A stretch of DNA of 61,915 bases from Candidatus Hydrogenedentota bacterium (GCA_016209895.1 JACQVH010000110.1:1-61915), one strand, 5' to 3'; shown: positions 38,141 to 48,692, counted from the first letter of the stretch. The notes: generated by a model from the sequence alone, not told the origin. Numbers and translations are program-made.

Positions 38141-39418
38141 CTATCTCCAGGGGCACCGTCGCTCGCGGATATGCTTCTCAAAATCATCTCGCCACCGATT
38201 CAACGCGCTGCCCAGCGGCGCCATCGCGCCCGGCGCGAGCGGACAGTAAGTCAGGCCCGGTCCAAGGAACTTTACGTGCGTGCGGATCTCTTCCAGATCT
38301 CCCGTCGCGCCTTTCCCGTCTTCCAGGGCCTTCAGGATGCGCTCCAGCCACGGGAGACCCTCGCGGCACGGCGTACACCATCCGCACGATTCGTGGGCGA
38401 AGAACTTGGTCAGGTTATGCACCATGCCGACCGGGCAAGTCCGGTCGTCCAGGACAATCATGGTACCCGTGCCCAATCGGCTGCCCGCTTGCTGAACCGT
38501 GTCGAAATCCATCATCAGGTCCAGGTGTTCTTCAAACAGGAATTCCGTAGACGCGCCGCCCGGGATGATCCCGCGCAGTTGAAGACCGTCGCGCATTCCG
38601 CCCGCGTGCTCTTCCAAAATCTCACGTGCCGTCGTGCCCATGGGCAATTCCCATACCCCGGGTTTCTTGACTTTGCCGCTGACGCCGTAAAGCTTCGTCC
38701 CACCGTTCTTAGTGCGGCTCAACTTCTTAAACCATTCCACCCCGCGGTTAACGATGTGTGGTACGTTGCAGAGAGTCTCGACGTTGTTCACGATGGTCGG
38801 TTTGCCGAAGAGGCCGCTGGTTTGGGGAAATGGCGGTTTGGCCCGTGGGATGGCGCGCTTCCCTTCCAGCGAGTTAAGCAGGGCCGTTTCCTCGCCGCAG
38901 ATATATCGCCCCGCGCTCATGTGCATGTATATTTGGAGGCTGTAGCCCGTTCCCAGAATGTTGCGGCCCAAGTAGCCTCGCGCCCGGGCTTCGTCTATCG
39001 CCTGACCCACGCGCTTACCGGCCAAGACGTACTCCCCGCGCAGGAAGATGTAGGCAATCTCGGCTTCGATGGCGTACGCGGATAGTATCATGGACTCCAC
39101 CATCAGATGAGGGTCGCCTTCCAATAAGAGCCGATCCTTGAACGTGCCCGGCTCCATCTCGTCCGCGTTTACGACCAGATATTTGGGACGCGGCGCGTCC
39201 GCGCCCATCGGCACGAAGCCCCACTTCACACCCGTCGGGAATCCCGCGCCGCCGCGGCCGCGGAGGTTGGCTTCCTTGATCAACTTCGTAACTTCGGCGG
39301 GCGCCAAGGTCGTCAGCGCCTTGCGCAAGGCCTGGTATCCGCCCGCTTCTTCATACTCGGCCACAGTCAGAGGTGGAGCGTTGGATCGGATATTTGCCGT
39401 CAGCGGTCGTTCACTCAC
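38141..39418 (-). CDS. nuoF: NADH-quinone oxidoreductase subunit F
   Basis: The NADH- and FMN-binding subunit. GRGGAGFPTGVKWGF near 53-67 is the flavin and NADH site and LLLEGDPHLMVE belongs to the same domain. The N3 cluster is bound by ESCGWCTPCREG near 346-357 and a later TYCPLAPGAM cysteine. The 425-residue length is normal. It starts with GTG 39418, supported by GGGAGC 8 nt upstream; a 54-bp gap separates it from nuoE. Confidence 0.95.
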   Translation of the reverse strand: MSERPLTANIRSNAPPLTVAEYEEAGGYQALRKALTTLAPAEVTKLIKEANLRGRGGAGFPTGVKWGFVPMGADAPRPKYLVVNADEMEPGTFKDRLLLEGDPHLMVESMILSAYAIEAEIAYIFLRGEYVLAGKRVGQAIDEARARGYLGRNILGTGYSLQIYMHMSAGRYICGEETALLNSLEGKRAIPRAKPPFPQTSGLFGKPTIVNNVETLCNVPHIVNRGVEWFKKLSRTKNGGTKLYGVSGKVKKPGVWELPMGTTAREILEEHAGGMRDGLQLRGIIPGGASTEFLFEEHLDLMMDFDTVQQAGSRLGTGTMIVLDDRTCPVGMVHNLTKFFAHESCGWCTPCREGLPWLERILKALEDGKGATGDLEEIRTHVKFLGPGLTYCPLAPGAMAPLGSALNRWRDDFEKHIRERRCPWR

Positions 39419-39472
39419 AACGTGCTCCCATCCGGCGGATACTCGCCCAATCTGCTGCGTTTCATCATCAAT

Positions 39473-39937
39473 TCATTGGTAGTGCTCAAGCACTGCCTCC
39501 ACGTTCGCAACATCCAAGTCCTGATATTGGTCCTGGTCAATCATCAGCGCCGGCGCATGGTCGCACGCGCCCAAGCACTGATTGAGAAGCAAGGTGAAGC
39601 GTCCATCAGCGGTGGTCTCGCCAACCGCGATCCCGAGTCGCTGGATGAGATGGTCCAGCAAGCGCTCATAGCCGAGCAACCAACAACTCACGCTGGCGCA
39701 TACCCGGATCACGTGGCGGCCGACGGGATGGCGGTAGATCAGATTATAGAAAGTGGCCACGCTATCCACTTCGTCCGGCGACATGTCCAATACACTCGCG
39801 ATATCGCGGACACTCTCGTCGTCCACCCAACGCCGATGCATCTGCACGATGCGCAGGGCCTCGATGCAAGCGGCCTGCTTGCGCTCGAAGCGTTCCGCCT
39901 CCGCTTCAATCTCGTGTTTGATCTCCTCCGTCAACAC
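39473..39937 (-). CDS. nuoE: NADH-quinone oxidoreductase subunit E
   Basis: The 154-residue thioredoxin-like 2Fe-2S subunit (cluster N1a). The four cysteine ligands are visible as CASVSC (CxxxxC, near 80-85) and CLGAC (CxxxC, near 120-124). The N-terminal helical half ends with VDSVATFYNLIYRHPVGRHVIRVC, standard for NuoE. Confidence 0.95.
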   Translation of the reverse strand: MLTEEIKHEIEAEAERFERKQAACIEALRIVQMHRRWVDDESVRDIASVLDMSPDEVDSVATFYNLIYRHPVGRHVIRVCASVSCWLLGYERLLDHLIQRLGIAVGETTADGRFTLLLNQCLGACDHAPALMIDQDQYQDLDVANVEAVLEHYQ

Positions 39938-39983
39938 GGTAGCGTCACGCCTCGATTCTCTTTTGGATCGATCGTGGAAACGG

Positions 39984-41780
39984 TCATCGGTCCAAATCTC
40001 CCAATACGTAGTCCATCGCGCCCAAGATCGCCAGCAAGTCTGACACCCGCAAACCCCGACAAATCTCCGGAAGCATTTGCAAATGCGGAAACGACGGGGT
40101 CCGAATTCGGGTTCGGTAGGACATCGTGCCGCCGTCGCTGATCAAATAGTAGCCGTTGTGACCTTTGGTGCCTTCGACCCCGACGAACGCCTCGCCCGGC
40201 GGGATCACCGGTCCCCAACTCACACTTAGGAAGTGGTTGATCAGAGTTTCAATGTCGTGCATCGTGCGCTCTTTGCGCGGTGGAGTCGTTAGCGGATGGT
40301 CCGACTTGTACGGTCCTTCCGGCATGTTATTCAAGCACTGTTCGACGATGCGCAAACTCTGCCGCATTTCCTCCATGCGAACGCGCGCGCGATCATAGGA
40401 ATCGCCGTTGCTCGCCGTGGGAATGTCGAACTCGAACCGGTCGTAGCCGGCATACGGACGCTTCTTCCGGAAATCCCACTCGAATCCGCAGGCCCGCAGT
40501 CCCGGGCCGGTAACCCCCCAATCAATAGCCTCGGCCAGCGTGTACGTGCCGATACCCTGGGTGCGCTTGATGAAGATTCGGTTCTTGATCACCGCTTGCT
40601 CAAAGTCGGCGATTCGCGGCGGAAAATACTGGATGAATTCCCGGACCAGGCGGTCCCAACCTCGAGGCAAATCGTCCGCCACGCCGCCGATCCGAAACCA
40701 ACCGGGATGCATTCGCGCACCACACACCGCCTCGATGATCGTGAAGACCCGTTCCCGGTCATTGAACATATAAAAGATGGGAGACATCGCGCCGATGTCC
40801 TGTGCAAAGGTTCCCGACCAGACAAGGTGGCTGGCAATCCGGAAGAGCTCCGCGAGCATGATCCGAATCACTTTGGCCCGCTCCGGAACCTCAATGCCGG
40901 CAAGGCGCTCGACCGCCAGCACGTACGGGAAGTTGTTCATTACGCCGCCGAGATAATCCACGCGGTCGGTGTACGGGATGTAGGAATGCCAGGATTGGCG
41001 TTCGCCCATCTTTTCCGCGCCCCGATGGTGATATCCAATGTCCGGAACCGAGTCCACGATTTTCTCGCCGCTCAATTGCAGAATGATCCGCAAGAGACCG
41101 TGAGTGCCGGGATGGTGCGGCCCCAGGTTCAGAAAGATGTAGTCGGAATCCTGCGTACCGCGTTGCATACCCCATTCTTCGGGCCGAAACAGCAGGGCGT
41201 CTTGTTCCACGTCCTGCTTCTCGTCCGGCAAGCGAAACGGCTCCATCTCCGTGGCCCGGGCCGGGTGTTCCTTACGAAGTGGGTGCCCCTTCCACGTCGG
41301 CGGCATGAGAATCCGACGGAGGTTCGGATGCCCCTCGAAGCGGATGCCGAACATGTCCCACACTTCCCGTTCGTACCAATTGGCCGCAGGCCATACGCCG
41401 GTCGCGGATGGTAGCGAGGGATATTCATCCATAAGCGCTACCTTCAGGCGGAGATCCTCGTTCCGCTCGAACGAGAGCAGATGATACACCACCGTAAAAT
41501 TGCTGGGCGGCTGACCGTTACGATGGCCCCGGACCCGCTCGTCAATGGCGGTCAGGTCATACAGCAACTTGTACGGGCGTTCCACGTCATGTTTCAGGTA
41601 CCCGAGCACGTCGCAAATCCGGTCCGCATTCACCCATACCGTGGGTAGGCCGTCTGCGGTCGGTTGTGCCGGGCCGATGGCCGTGCCGAATCGCTCGCGG
41701 AGGTGCCGCACAATGGTGGTCCGGTCTAGGATGGTTTCCTCAACTCCCGGGACCGCTCTTGACTCGACCGTCGCGGCCAC
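39984..41780 (-). CDS. nuoCD: NADH-quinone oxidoreductase subunit C/D fusion
   Basis: NuoC and NuoD fused into one 598-residue protein, as in E. coli. The NuoC part (about 1-185) has [38 protein letters not shown] linker of about 30 residues follows. The NuoD part begins near [20 protein letters not shown], and contains [16 protein letters not shown] and the terminal [16 protein letters not shown] with the quinone-site residues. The start is GTG 41780, 2 bp after the nuoB stop. It feeds quinone with electrons from cluster N2. Confidence 0.95.
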   Translation of the reverse strand: MAATVESRAVPGVEETILDRTTIVRHLRERFGTAIGPAQPTADGLPTVWVNADRICDVLGYLKHDVERPYKLLYDLTAIDERVRGHRNGQPPSNFTVVYHLLSFERNEDLRLKVALMDEYPSLPSATGVWPAANWYEREVWDMFGIRFEGHPNLRRILMPPTWKGHPLRKEHPARATEMEPFRLPDEKQDVEQDALLFRPEEWGMQRGTQDSDYIFLNLGPHHPGTHGLLRIILQLSGEKIVDSVPDIGYHHRGAEKMGERQSWHSYIPYTDRVDYLGGVMNNFPYVLAVERLAGIEVPERAKVIRIMLAELFRIASHLVWSGTFAQDIGAMSPIFYMFNDRERVFTIIEAVCGARMHPGWFRIGGVADDLPRGWDRLVREFIQYFPPRIADFEQAVIKNRIFIKRTQGIGTYTLAEAIDWGVTGPGLRACGFEWDFRKKRPYAGYDRFEFDIPTASNGDSYDRARVRMEEMRQSLRIVEQCLNNMPEGPYKSDHPLTTPPRKERTMHDIETLINHFLSVSWGPVIPPGEAFVGVEGTKGHNGYYLISDGGTMSYRTRIRTPSFPHLQMLPEICRGLRVSDLLAILGAMDYVLGDLDR

Positions 41781-41782
41781 GA

Positions 41783-42457
41783 CTACACCTCGTCCGGCGC
41801 AGGGAAATGGGTGCGCTTTGCGCGGTCACCCTGCTGAAGGTCGCGCATCGCCGGCCGCGCTGGCTTGATGACGCCCTGCGGGCCGATGACCCAACTCAAC
41901 GGTCGGGTTTCCTTCCCAATCGCCTCTTGGAGGAGCATGAGTCCCTGGATGAAAGCGTCCGGACGGGGCGGGCATCCCGGCACATACACATCTACCGGCA
42001 GAATCTTGTCCACGCCCTGTACCACGCTGTAGATGTCGTACATTCCCCCGGAGTTCGCACACGACCCCATCGAAATCACCCAGCGCGGCTCCATCATTTG
42101 TTCGTACAGCCGCTTCACGATCGGCGCAATCTTCACGAACACCGTCCCGGCTACCACCATCAGGTCGGCCTCGCGCGGGGTGCCGCGAATTACTTCCGCG
42201 CCGAATCGTGCGAGGTCAAACTTGCTGGTAATGCTCGTGGCCAATTCCACGAAGCAACAGGAAAGCCCGAATCCGAACGGCCAGATCGAATTCTTGCGCC
42301 CCCAGTTAATGAGGTCTTGCAGTCGGGCCAGGACAAAACTCTGCTCAAACGGCTTGAGGTCTTGCGCGGTATTGCCGGTCAATGAGGACTTTGAGGCGGA
42401 ACTGAACCACCGACTCATATGCGGCACTTTCCGTTCACGTGGTTCACCCCCGGTCAT
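41783..42457 (-). CDS. nuoB: NADH-quinone oxidoreductase subunit B
   Basis: Carries cluster N2, the last Fe-S centre before quinone. The unusual tandem cysteines are in [13 protein letters not shown], with the other ligands in [12 protein letters not shown] and [17 protein letters not shown] 42457 overlaps the nuoA stop by ATGA, giving 224 residues; ATG 42418 (MSRWFSS) would give 211 and is also possible. The proteins differ only in a disordered N-terminus. Confidence 0.94.
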   Translation of the reverse strand: MTGGEPRERKVPHMSRWFSSASKSSLTGNTAQDLKPFEQSFVLARLQDLINWGRKNSIWPFGFGLSCCFVELATSITSKFDLARFGAEVIRGTPREADLMVVAGTVFVKIAPIVKRLYEQMMEPRWVISMGSCANSGGMYDIYSVVQGVDKILPVDVYVPGCPPRPDAFIQGLMLLQEAIGKETRPLSWVIGPQGVIKPARPAMRDLQQGDRAKRTHFPAPDEV

Positions 42458-42822
42458 TCCTCCAGCGCTCGAAGCCGCCACAGGTAGACCAGAGCGGCCA
42501 GGAGTACACCGATGAAGACACAAATCTGGGCGTAGCCAAACCAACCCAATTCCGGGACCGCAGTGGCCCAGATGAATATGAACACGGATTCCAAGTCGAA
42601 CACGACGAAGAAGGTGGCGATCAGATAGAAGTCCGCCGAAAAGCGCACCCGGGCGGACCCCGTCGAAACAATCCCGGATTCATAAGGTTCCCCCGTTGCC
42701 CGCTCGCGGTGCGCCTGACCAAGCACATGGGAGAGCGCCACGGTGCTGACCACGACGAGAAACGCCCCCGCGAAATACAGGCCCAGCGGCCACAGCGGAA
42801 CCATCTCCACGTTTCCAGTCAC
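42454..42822 (-). CDS. nuoA: NADH-quinone oxidoreductase subunit A
   Basis: The 122-residue ND3-like membrane subunit, first gene of the nuo operon. The conserved loop is [43 protein letters not shown], with YESG and FDLE typical of the family; here serine replaces the common cysteine after ESG. A GTG at 42822 with AGAGGA 6 nt upstream is the likely start. Confidence 0.93.
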   Translation of the reverse strand: MTGNVEMVPLWPLGLYFAGAFLVVVSTVALSHVLGQAHRERATGEPYESGIVSTGSARVRFSADFYLIATFFVVFDLESVFIFIWATAVPELGWFGYAQICVFIGVLLAALVYLWRLRALEE

Positions 42823-43323
42823 AGGTTCCTCTCTTGTTATTTGAACCCTGCCACGCGTACGTTACAAGAAGGTCAGGACTTTCGAGAGAATAAGGGTGGA
42901 AAACCGAGACCGAGCGCAGAGCCGTCTGCTCCCACTTCGGTCCGGAAAGACGTCGCTAAATAAGCCTTCGGCGCCGTTCGCATGAAACCTTGGCAATCCA
43001 AAACTCACCTTTGTCAGAAACATCACCTATTGTCGAATCATTTCCGCTCAGTTCGATCGCGAGCCGCAGTCCTCCCTCCCCTCTGGACTCCTTCCCGCAA
43101 GTCGAAAAGGTACTTTGTCCTTCGTCTCCGGCCCTAACCGTGACTCGACCGGGATGATTGTGCTACGCTGACGACACGTAGGCATCAGGCCGAATCGGGA
43201 ATAAAGGAACAAAGACCAGATGTCTCAAGTGTAGTGGGTGAGAAGAAGCAGTTTAGTCCTCCCCTTTCTCAGAGGGGGGCGGGTTGGTCCGTATCCGGCA
43301 GTCCGAACATAGGAGGATGCCCC
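42823..43323. other. Intergenic region, divergent nuo and CBS-protein promoters
   Basis: About 500 bp without a convincing gene. It must hold the promoter for the 13-gene nuo operon (minus) and for the CBS protein (plus). The only structure I see is a GC-rich hairpin at 43258-43280 (CTCCCC / AGGGGGG), about 45 bp before the CBS gene start. Confidence 0.35.
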
Positions 43324-43893
43324 ATGAAACTAAAGCGAGTCCCACCCATACGTGAGTTCATGACAGCCTACGATGCATACACGTTCGACCCGGATATGGA
43401 CATGGTGGACGCCATTGATGTGCTGCTTAAGAAGCGCGCCTCCGGCCTGTCCGTCGTGGATAAGGAAGGCCGGCTTGTCGGCATCCTGACGGAGAAGGAC
43501 TGTCTGCGGGTGCTGAGTAATAACGCCTACGACCACTTTGACATGATCGCCGGGAAAGTCCGCGACTACATGTCGTCCGTCAAGTACACCGTGGACCCGA
43601 ATATGGATTTATTCGCGGTGGCCGAGTTGTTCCTCTCGACCAATTTTACCTACTTGCCCATCCTCGAGAACGGCAAACTCATCGGGCGGATCAGCCGGCA
43701 AGGCATGTTGCGCGGCATCCAGGCCATGCAGCGCGCCGTCGAAGAAGAGGCCCAAGCCGAACAGAAGATGCTCGACTCGGTGCAACATCCCAACTCCATC
43801 GGAGCGTTGCAGAAACTGATGTCCGTCTCGCAAACCAAGGAACAGATGGTCGCCGTTCTGAGCAAGCGACAGACTCCCTCCGGCGGCCAGTGA
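43324..43893 (+). CDS. CBS domain pair protein
   Basis: A 189-residue cytoplasmic protein made of two CBS motifs. The first spans about residues 10-70 (TAYDAYTFDPDMDMVDAIDVLLKKRASGLSVVDKEGRLVGILTEKDCLRVL) and the second about 80-140 (VRDYMSSVKYTVDPNMDLFAVAELFLS...LPILENGKLIGRISRQGMLRGI). A helical, Glu- and Gln-rich tail follows. Such stand-alone pairs sense adenosine nucleotides; its target is unknown. ATG 43324 has a perfect AGGAGG 7 nt upstream. It faces the MscS-like gene tail to tail. Confidence 0.85.
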   Translation: MKLKRVPPIREFMTAYDAYTFDPDMDMVDAIDVLLKKRASGLSVVDKEGRLVGILTEKDCLRVLSNNAYDHFDMIAGKVRDYMSSVKYTVDPNMDLFAVAELFLSTNFTYLPILENGKLIGRISRQGMLRGIQAMQRAVEEEAQAEQKMLDSVQHPNSIGALQKLMSVSQTKEQMVAVLSKRQTPSGGQ

Positions 43894-43952
43894 GCCCAAC
43901 CGCTCCGCCCATCGAACTAGGCGCCGCACATACGCTGCCCATTGATACCGTC

Positions 43953-44546
43953 CTACGTCTCTTCGGCGAAGCTCGTCGGCGTGACCGGCATCTCCGGAGG
44001 CGCCACGGTCGGCGACGATCCTTTAGACCCGCCCCCGAGCACCGTGATCGGACTATTGAGCAACGTCGAACTCGGTACCAGCACTCGGTTGCCGCCCATG
44101 TCCAAGGTCACATAGCGCAAATCAATCTCTAACACCGAGCCTTCGAATCCCGCGATGAAGACGCGGTCACCCACCTTAAACGGGTGTAAGAAGAGTATCA
44201 TCAGACCAGCGATTATGCTCGAGGCCAAGTCTTTCATGGCAAAACCCAGCGCGAACCCGCCGACGCCCAGCCCCGCAATCAGCGGCCAGATGTCCACGCC
44301 CGCCGTGCCCAGCGCCATCGCGGCGCCAAAGGCCAGAATCCCGACGTACGCGGCACGAACCAGCAAATGGAGGATATCCTTATGGCGGCGGTCACGGTCC
44401 GCGAGGCGTTGACCCACGCTGCGGGCGAATATCGCTCCGAGCCAGAATGCGCCGAACAAGGCCAGCGCGGCCAATGCCTTGTACCCGACGCTTATCAAGG
44501 GCGGCAGGAACATTTCCGTAAGACTGGAGATGGTAGTGTCACTCAT
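43953..44546 (-). CDS. Small mechanosensitive channel, MscS family
   Basis: A 197-residue MscS-type channel that would release solutes on osmotic downshock. It has three hydrophobic segments (about 17-42, 60-82 and 85-120). The third is the pore helix, GLGVGGFALGFAMKDLASSIIAGLMILF, with the Gly/Ala packing of TM3, followed by the beta domain HPFKVGDRVFIAGFEGSVLEIDLRYVTL and VLVPSSTLLNSPI. It stops soon after, so the alpha/beta C-terminal cage domain of MscS (286 aa in E. coli) is missing and replaced by a Pro/Ser-rich tail. Some short homologues are naturally like this; no frameshift is visible. Confidence 0.85.
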   Translation of the reverse strand: MSDTTISSLTEMFLPPLISVGYKALAALALFGAFWLGAIFARSVGQRLADRDRRHKDILHLLVRAAYVGILAFGAAMALGTAGVDIWPLIAGLGVGGFALGFAMKDLASSIIAGLMILFLHPFKVGDRVFIAGFEGSVLEIDLRYVTLDMGGNRVLVPSSTLLNSPITVLGGGSKGSSPTVAPPEMPVTPTSFAEET

Positions 44547-44674
44547 GGCAATTACCCTCCTTTATTCGCAAATCCGAGGTTGATTTTCACGTTTCGGACA
44601 AAATCAAGCGAAGCCTGACCACGCCACCAAATCGAAACAGCCCGCTTAATATTTCTATGCGTACACTTTGCACT

Positions 44675-45790
44675 TTATGCGTACGGGTCGGCGGCATCAC
44701 GCAGGGCATCGCCGACAAAATTGTATGCTATCACGACGATCACCACCGGAACCGCCGGGAACAGCAGCCAGGGATGGTGCAGCAAAACCGTCACGCGTTG
44801 CGCTTCCTCCAACAGCACTCCCCAACTGGTCATCGGCGGGCGGATGCCGAGGCCGAGGAAACTAAGAGCGGTCTCGCCGAGGATCATGCCCGGAACCGCC
44901 AGCGTCGAGACCACGATAATGTGGCTGTAGCAGTTGGGGAGCAGGTGCCGCGAAATAATCCGCCAGTGCCCGGCGCCGGCGGCGCGCGCCGCCATGACGT
45001 AGTCCTGTTCACGACAGGCCAGCACTTTCCCGCGCACCTGCCGCGCCAATCCGCCCCATCCGACCAGCGACAGAATAAGCGTGATTCCGAAATACACCTG
45101 GACGCTGGACCAGCCCGGCGGCAGCGCGGCCGCCAGCGCCATCCAAAGCGGAATGCCCGGAAACGCCGCCAGGACTTCAATGACGCGTTGAATGGCGTCG
45201 TCAATCCATCCGCCCCAATAGCCGGAAATGGTCCCCAGTAATGAACCGAATATCAGGCTCAGGACTACGCCTGCGATGCCGACGGTCAGTGAAATACGGC
45301 TGCCGAAAAGTATACGAGAAAGTAGATCGCGGCCCATGCGGTCGGTGCCGAGCAGAAACATGGGGCCTTCCGAATTGACTAGACGGAAATCGCCGGAGCT
45401 ATCTTTCCCCAGGAATCGCACCGGATACGTCCGGGACAGGTCCGCCGTAAACTCGAGTTCAAAGGTTTGCGGATCACGCACCGACTTGAGGCCATATACG
45501 TAGAATCCCAATCCGCCCGAGAAATGAATCCCTTGCGGTGGGACGTGGCGATACCGTATGTCTACCCGATCATGAGGAAACGGCGCAAAGATTCCGGCAA
45601 ACACCGCCGCGCCGTAAAACGCCGCCAGCACCATTGCCGACGCGACCCCCAACTTGTTTTTCCGGAACCGCCGTCCGATCAACTGACGGTAGCTCTGTTC
45701 GACGAACCGCGGCGCCGCGGCGCCGGCGGCCTCCGACCGCGTGGCTGTCCCCTCGCTCCCCACGTGGTCTCTCGCCGGCGTTTCAATCAT
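44675..45790 (-). CDS. Peptide ABC transporter permease, DppC/OppC type
   Basis: Inner-membrane permease of the dipeptide/oligopeptide family. The N-terminal block FRKNKLGVASAMVLAAF is the typical OppC leader. After the first transmembrane segment comes an unusually long periplasmic insert (about residues 65-165), ending in GPMFLLGTDRMGRDLLSRILFGSRISL. The EAA-type coupling loop is ARAAGAGHWRIISRHLLPNC near 265. The gene overlaps the DppB-like permease by 8 bp and is the last of the five-gene transporter operon. The insert is seen in transporters with large substrate-binding proteins. Confidence 0.9.
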   Translation of the reverse strand: MIETPARDHVGSEGTATRSEAAGAAAPRFVEQSYRQLIGRRFRKNKLGVASAMVLAAFYGAAVFAGIFAPFPHDRVDIRYRHVPPQGIHFSGGLGFYVYGLKSVRDPQTFELEFTADLSRTYPVRFLGKDSSGDFRLVNSEGPMFLLGTDRMGRDLLSRILFGSRISLTVGIAGVVLSLIFGSLLGTISGYWGGWIDDAIQRVIEVLAAFPGIPLWMALAAALPPGWSSVQVYFGITLILSLVGWGGLARQVRGKVLACREQDYVMAARAAGAGHWRIISRHLLPNCYSHIIVVSTLAVPGMILGETALSFLGLGIRPPMTSWGVLLEEAQRVTVLLHHPWLLFPAVPVVIVVIAYNFVGDALRDAADPYA

Positions 45791-46769
45791 AGCGAATCCT
45801 CGGATCCGCCCATGCCAGGGCCACGTCCGCCAACAGATTCCCGGCGATTAACATCAGGCTGTACATCATGATCAGTGTGCCGCCCAAATAGACGTCTTCA
45901 TTCAAGAGGCTTTCCAGCAGGAGGGGGCCGATGGTCGGCAGCCCCAGCACCACCGAAACGATGGCATCGCCGCTGAGGATCACTGGCAAGCTCATCCCGG
46001 CAATACTGATCAACGGGTTGATCGCGATGCGCACCGCGTGCTTCGTCACCACGACCCGCTCTTTCAACCCTTTGGCGCGCGCCGTCTGAATGAAGGGTTG
46101 ATCCAGCACGTCGAGCAGATTCCCGCGCATGATTCGCATCAGACCCGCGGCGCTGTTCAGCGCGATCACAAATGCCGGAATCCAGAGATGCTTCAGCAAA
46201 TCCAGGAGCTTCCCCAGTGTCCACGGCGCGCCCTCATACGCCAGTGAAAAGAGCCCGAACAATGGAACGCCGAAAACTTCGAATACGAACACCATCAAGG
46301 CCAACGCCATCAGGAACGCAGGGAGCGACATGCCGAGGAAGCTGAGGAGCGTCAATAGATGATCGGACCAACGGTGCTGGTTCATGGCCGAGTATATGCC
46401 CAGCGGAATCGCGATGAGGTAAGTCAACGCCAAACACGAAACGGCGAGCAGCACCGTAAGACCAGCGCGGTCCCAGACGAGAGTGCGGACCTCCTCGTCG
46501 TACGCGAACGATTCGCCGAAATCGCCCCGAATGAAACCGCTGATCCACAACACGTAGCGGCGCCACAGCGGCTGGTCCAGTCCATACCGCTCGCGCAGTT
46601 CGGCGGCCCGCGTCAATGAACTGCTGTCGCCGTATTGTCGCTCTAACTGCGCAATCTTCTGATCGAGGTAGTCGCCCGGCGGTAACTGAATCAGGACGAA
46701 ACTGATGATCGAAACGGCCGCCAGCGTGGGGATAGCCATCAGGACTCGCCGCAAGACGTAGGCCGTCAC
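45783..46769 (-). CDS. Peptide ABC transporter permease, DppB/OppB type
   Basis: A 328-residue permease with six transmembrane segments. The N-terminus YVLRRVLMAIPTLAAVSIISFVLIQLPPGD is the classical DppB leader. RARAKGLKERVVVTKHAVRIAINPLIS near 235 is the EAA coupling loop. GTG 46769 is chosen: GGAGGAG lies 6 nt upstream and the start overlaps the stop of the binding-protein gene (GTGA). Longer readings lack support. Confidence 0.9.
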   Translation of the reverse strand: MTAYVLRRVLMAIPTLAAVSIISFVLIQLPPGDYLDQKIAQLERQYGDSSSLTRAAELRERYGLDQPLWRRYVLWISGFIRGDFGESFAYDEEVRTLVWDRAGLTVLLAVSCLALTYLIAIPLGIYSAMNQHRWSDHLLTLLSFLGMSLPAFLMALALMVFVFEVFGVPLFGLFSLAYEGAPWTLGKLLDLLKHLWIPAFVIALNSAAGLMRIMRGNLLDVLDQPFIQTARAKGLKERVVVTKHAVRIAINPLISIAGMSLPVILSGDAIVSVVLGLPTIGPLLLESLLNEDVYLGGTLIMMYSLMLIAGNLLADVALAWADPRIRYD

Positions 46770-48691
46770 GGTGACTCCTCCGAAATGTAATACTGCTCCG
46801 GGTAGCTCGTCGCCGGTTGCGCCATCGCCCACGGGCCCAGAATGCCTTCCCGTGGCACGTTGTGAAAGTCATCCGCCACCAGGACGAGTTCCGGGCGACG
46901 GCCCGTCGTGCCGAGCATGAACGGCCCGGCTTCAATATGGATTCGAACCGCTTCGCGAACGTACTGGTGCCGTCTCTGCAAATCTTTCTCGCTCTTGATC
47001 CGGTCGTAGAGCGCCACGAGTTTTCTTAACGGCCCCGTCGGAGGCTCGCCCCGCGACCCCCCGGACTCATACCACCGCCCTTCGAGCGGATGCCAGTACC
47101 GGGGCGTCGTCGGAAATACCCAGTCCGGATAGGTAAACAGGTCCATCTCTGCGGCGCCGAACGTGCTGATGGTGTAGTCACCCAGAGTGCGCCGCAGTTC
47201 CAATTCGGTGGCACTCGGCGTGTGCAGGACGGTATCAATGCCTAACGCGCGCCAGTTCTCCGCCACGATCACGCCGACGTCATTCTCTTGCGCGTTCAGA
47301 CCGGAACTCGGAACATCCATCAACAGCGTCAACCGTCGGCCGTCGGGGCGCAGCCGATACCCGGCGGGGTCCCGTTGCCTAAGCCCCATCGCATCGAGTA
47401 AAGCGTTGGCCTCGACCGGATCGTATTCGGCGTCAGCGCGTTTCCATTGGTCGAACAAGGCCTGTCCCTCGGCGTCCTGGAAGTGCCAGCTTTCCTGGCT
47501 GATCGTTGCGGCTTGCGGCTGCAGCAGCCCTTTCCAGGCGATCGCATTACATTTTTCCCGATCAACGGCTAGCGCCAGCGCCTTGCGAAAGCGTTGGTCG
47601 CGTATCAGGTCGCGCAGGACAAGGTCCGGCGGCGACCAGTTCACCAGGACCGCAGGGTCCGCGCCGCTGGCCGTCTTCCACTGGAAAATGCGATAGCCGC
47701 CACGTTCCGCGCCGCGCACATAAAGCGCGAGATCCCGCAGTTCCAGATTGCGAAACATGCAATCCACCTGGCCCGCCAGCAACCGTAGCGCCCGCACCTG
47801 CGGGTCCGGCACCAGCGCACTTTGGACTTCATCTATATACGGAAGCTGCCGGCCCAACTCATCCACGACGTAGTAATAAGGATTACGACTGAAAACGAGG
47901 CGATGGCCGCCCTTTTCGCGCGCGGCTAGTACCCAGGGCCACAAACTTGGTCGTTCCGGATTCTGATGCGTCAAGTCTTTTTTCTCGAACGTAATGAAGT
48001 CTTGATACGCGGGGTTGAAGTCGGGATCGAACTGTTGCATGTAGTGCGTCGGTATGTTGTATTCATCGCACCACCAATACCCGGTCGCCAGCCACAACGG
48101 CGCCAGCCAGTTCGGCCCGCTAAATTTCATCACGATGGTGTAATCGTCCGGGGTCTCGACCGTCATTTCCCGACCCTGTACCCGGCACCATACCGGCGGA
48201 GAATAACGGTGTCGCTTGTCCCGACAAAGGCGGTACCAATACGCGAACGACTCAGACGTATAAGGGTGGCCGTCAGACCAGCGCAGACCTTTGCGTAGAT
48301 GCAACGTGAGCTCTGTGCCGTCTTCGTTAAACTCCCAGGACTCGGCCAACCCGGGTTCGAGACCGGCGCAATCGAACCGCCAACGAATCAGCGGCGCATA
48401 GCCCGCCACCATTTTCCAGGTCGAGAAATCCGCAGTAGTGTGAAACGAATGCCACGTGCCGCCGTAGACCCCCGGACCCTCATAGCCGACGTAGTCATGC
48501 TTCGCGACCAGCGGATGTTCCGGGAGACGTTGGTCAAGAGGCGGCAGGTTTCCGTCCTCCACTTGGCGGGCCAACATCGGCGCTTCTTTGAACTCACTTC
48601 CCGCCGAATACGTGCGACCGTCGCCTACAATCTTTTGCGTCGCCGAGCAACCCGCGACAAGGAGCGCCAAAATATGGCCCATAACGCGCAC
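46766..48691 (-). CDS. Peptide ABC transporter substrate-binding lipoprotein
   Basis: A 641-residue family 5 extracellular solute-binding protein. The N-terminus has a lipoprotein signal with the lipobox LVAGC (Cys15), so it is anchored to a membrane facing the periplasm. The SBP_bac_5 features include LAESWEFNEDGTELTLHLRKGLRWSDGHPYTSESFAYWY near 115-155 and RKALALAVDREKCNAIAWKGL near 365. The substrate could be peptides or oligosaccharides; the family covers both. The GTG at 48691 follows AAGGGG; ATG 48682 would also keep the lipobox. It lies directly behind the OppF-like ATPase gene and overlaps the permease gene. Confidence 0.9.
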   Translation of the reverse strand: MRVMGHILALLVAGCSATQKIVGDGRTYSAGSEFKEAPMLARQVEDGNLPPLDQRLPEHPLVAKHDYVGYEGPGVYGGTWHSFHTTADFSTWKMVAGYAPLIRWRFDCAGLEPGLAESWEFNEDGTELTLHLRKGLRWSDGHPYTSESFAYWYRLCRDKRHRYSPPVWCRVQGREMTVETPDDYTIVMKFSGPNWLAPLWLATGYWWCDEYNIPTHYMQQFDPDFNPAYQDFITFEKKDLTHQNPERPSLWPWVLAAREKGGHRLVFSRNPYYYVVDELGRQLPYIDEVQSALVPDPQVRALRLLAGQVDCMFRNLELRDLALYVRGAERGGYRIFQWKTASGADPAVLVNWSPPDLVLRDLIRDQRFRKALALAVDREKCNAIAWKGLLQPQAATISQESWHFQDAEGQALFDQWKRADAEYDPVEANALLDAMGLRQRDPAGYRLRPDGRRLTLLMDVPSSGLNAQENDVGVIVAENWRALGIDTVLHTPSATELELRRTLGDYTISTFGAAEMDLFTYPDWVFPTTPRYWHPLEGRWYESGGSRGEPPTGPLRKLVALYDRIKSEKDLQRRHQYVREAVRIHIEAGPFMLGTTGRRPELVLVADDFHNVPREGILGPWAMAQPATSYPEQYYISEESP

Positions 48692-48692
48692 G

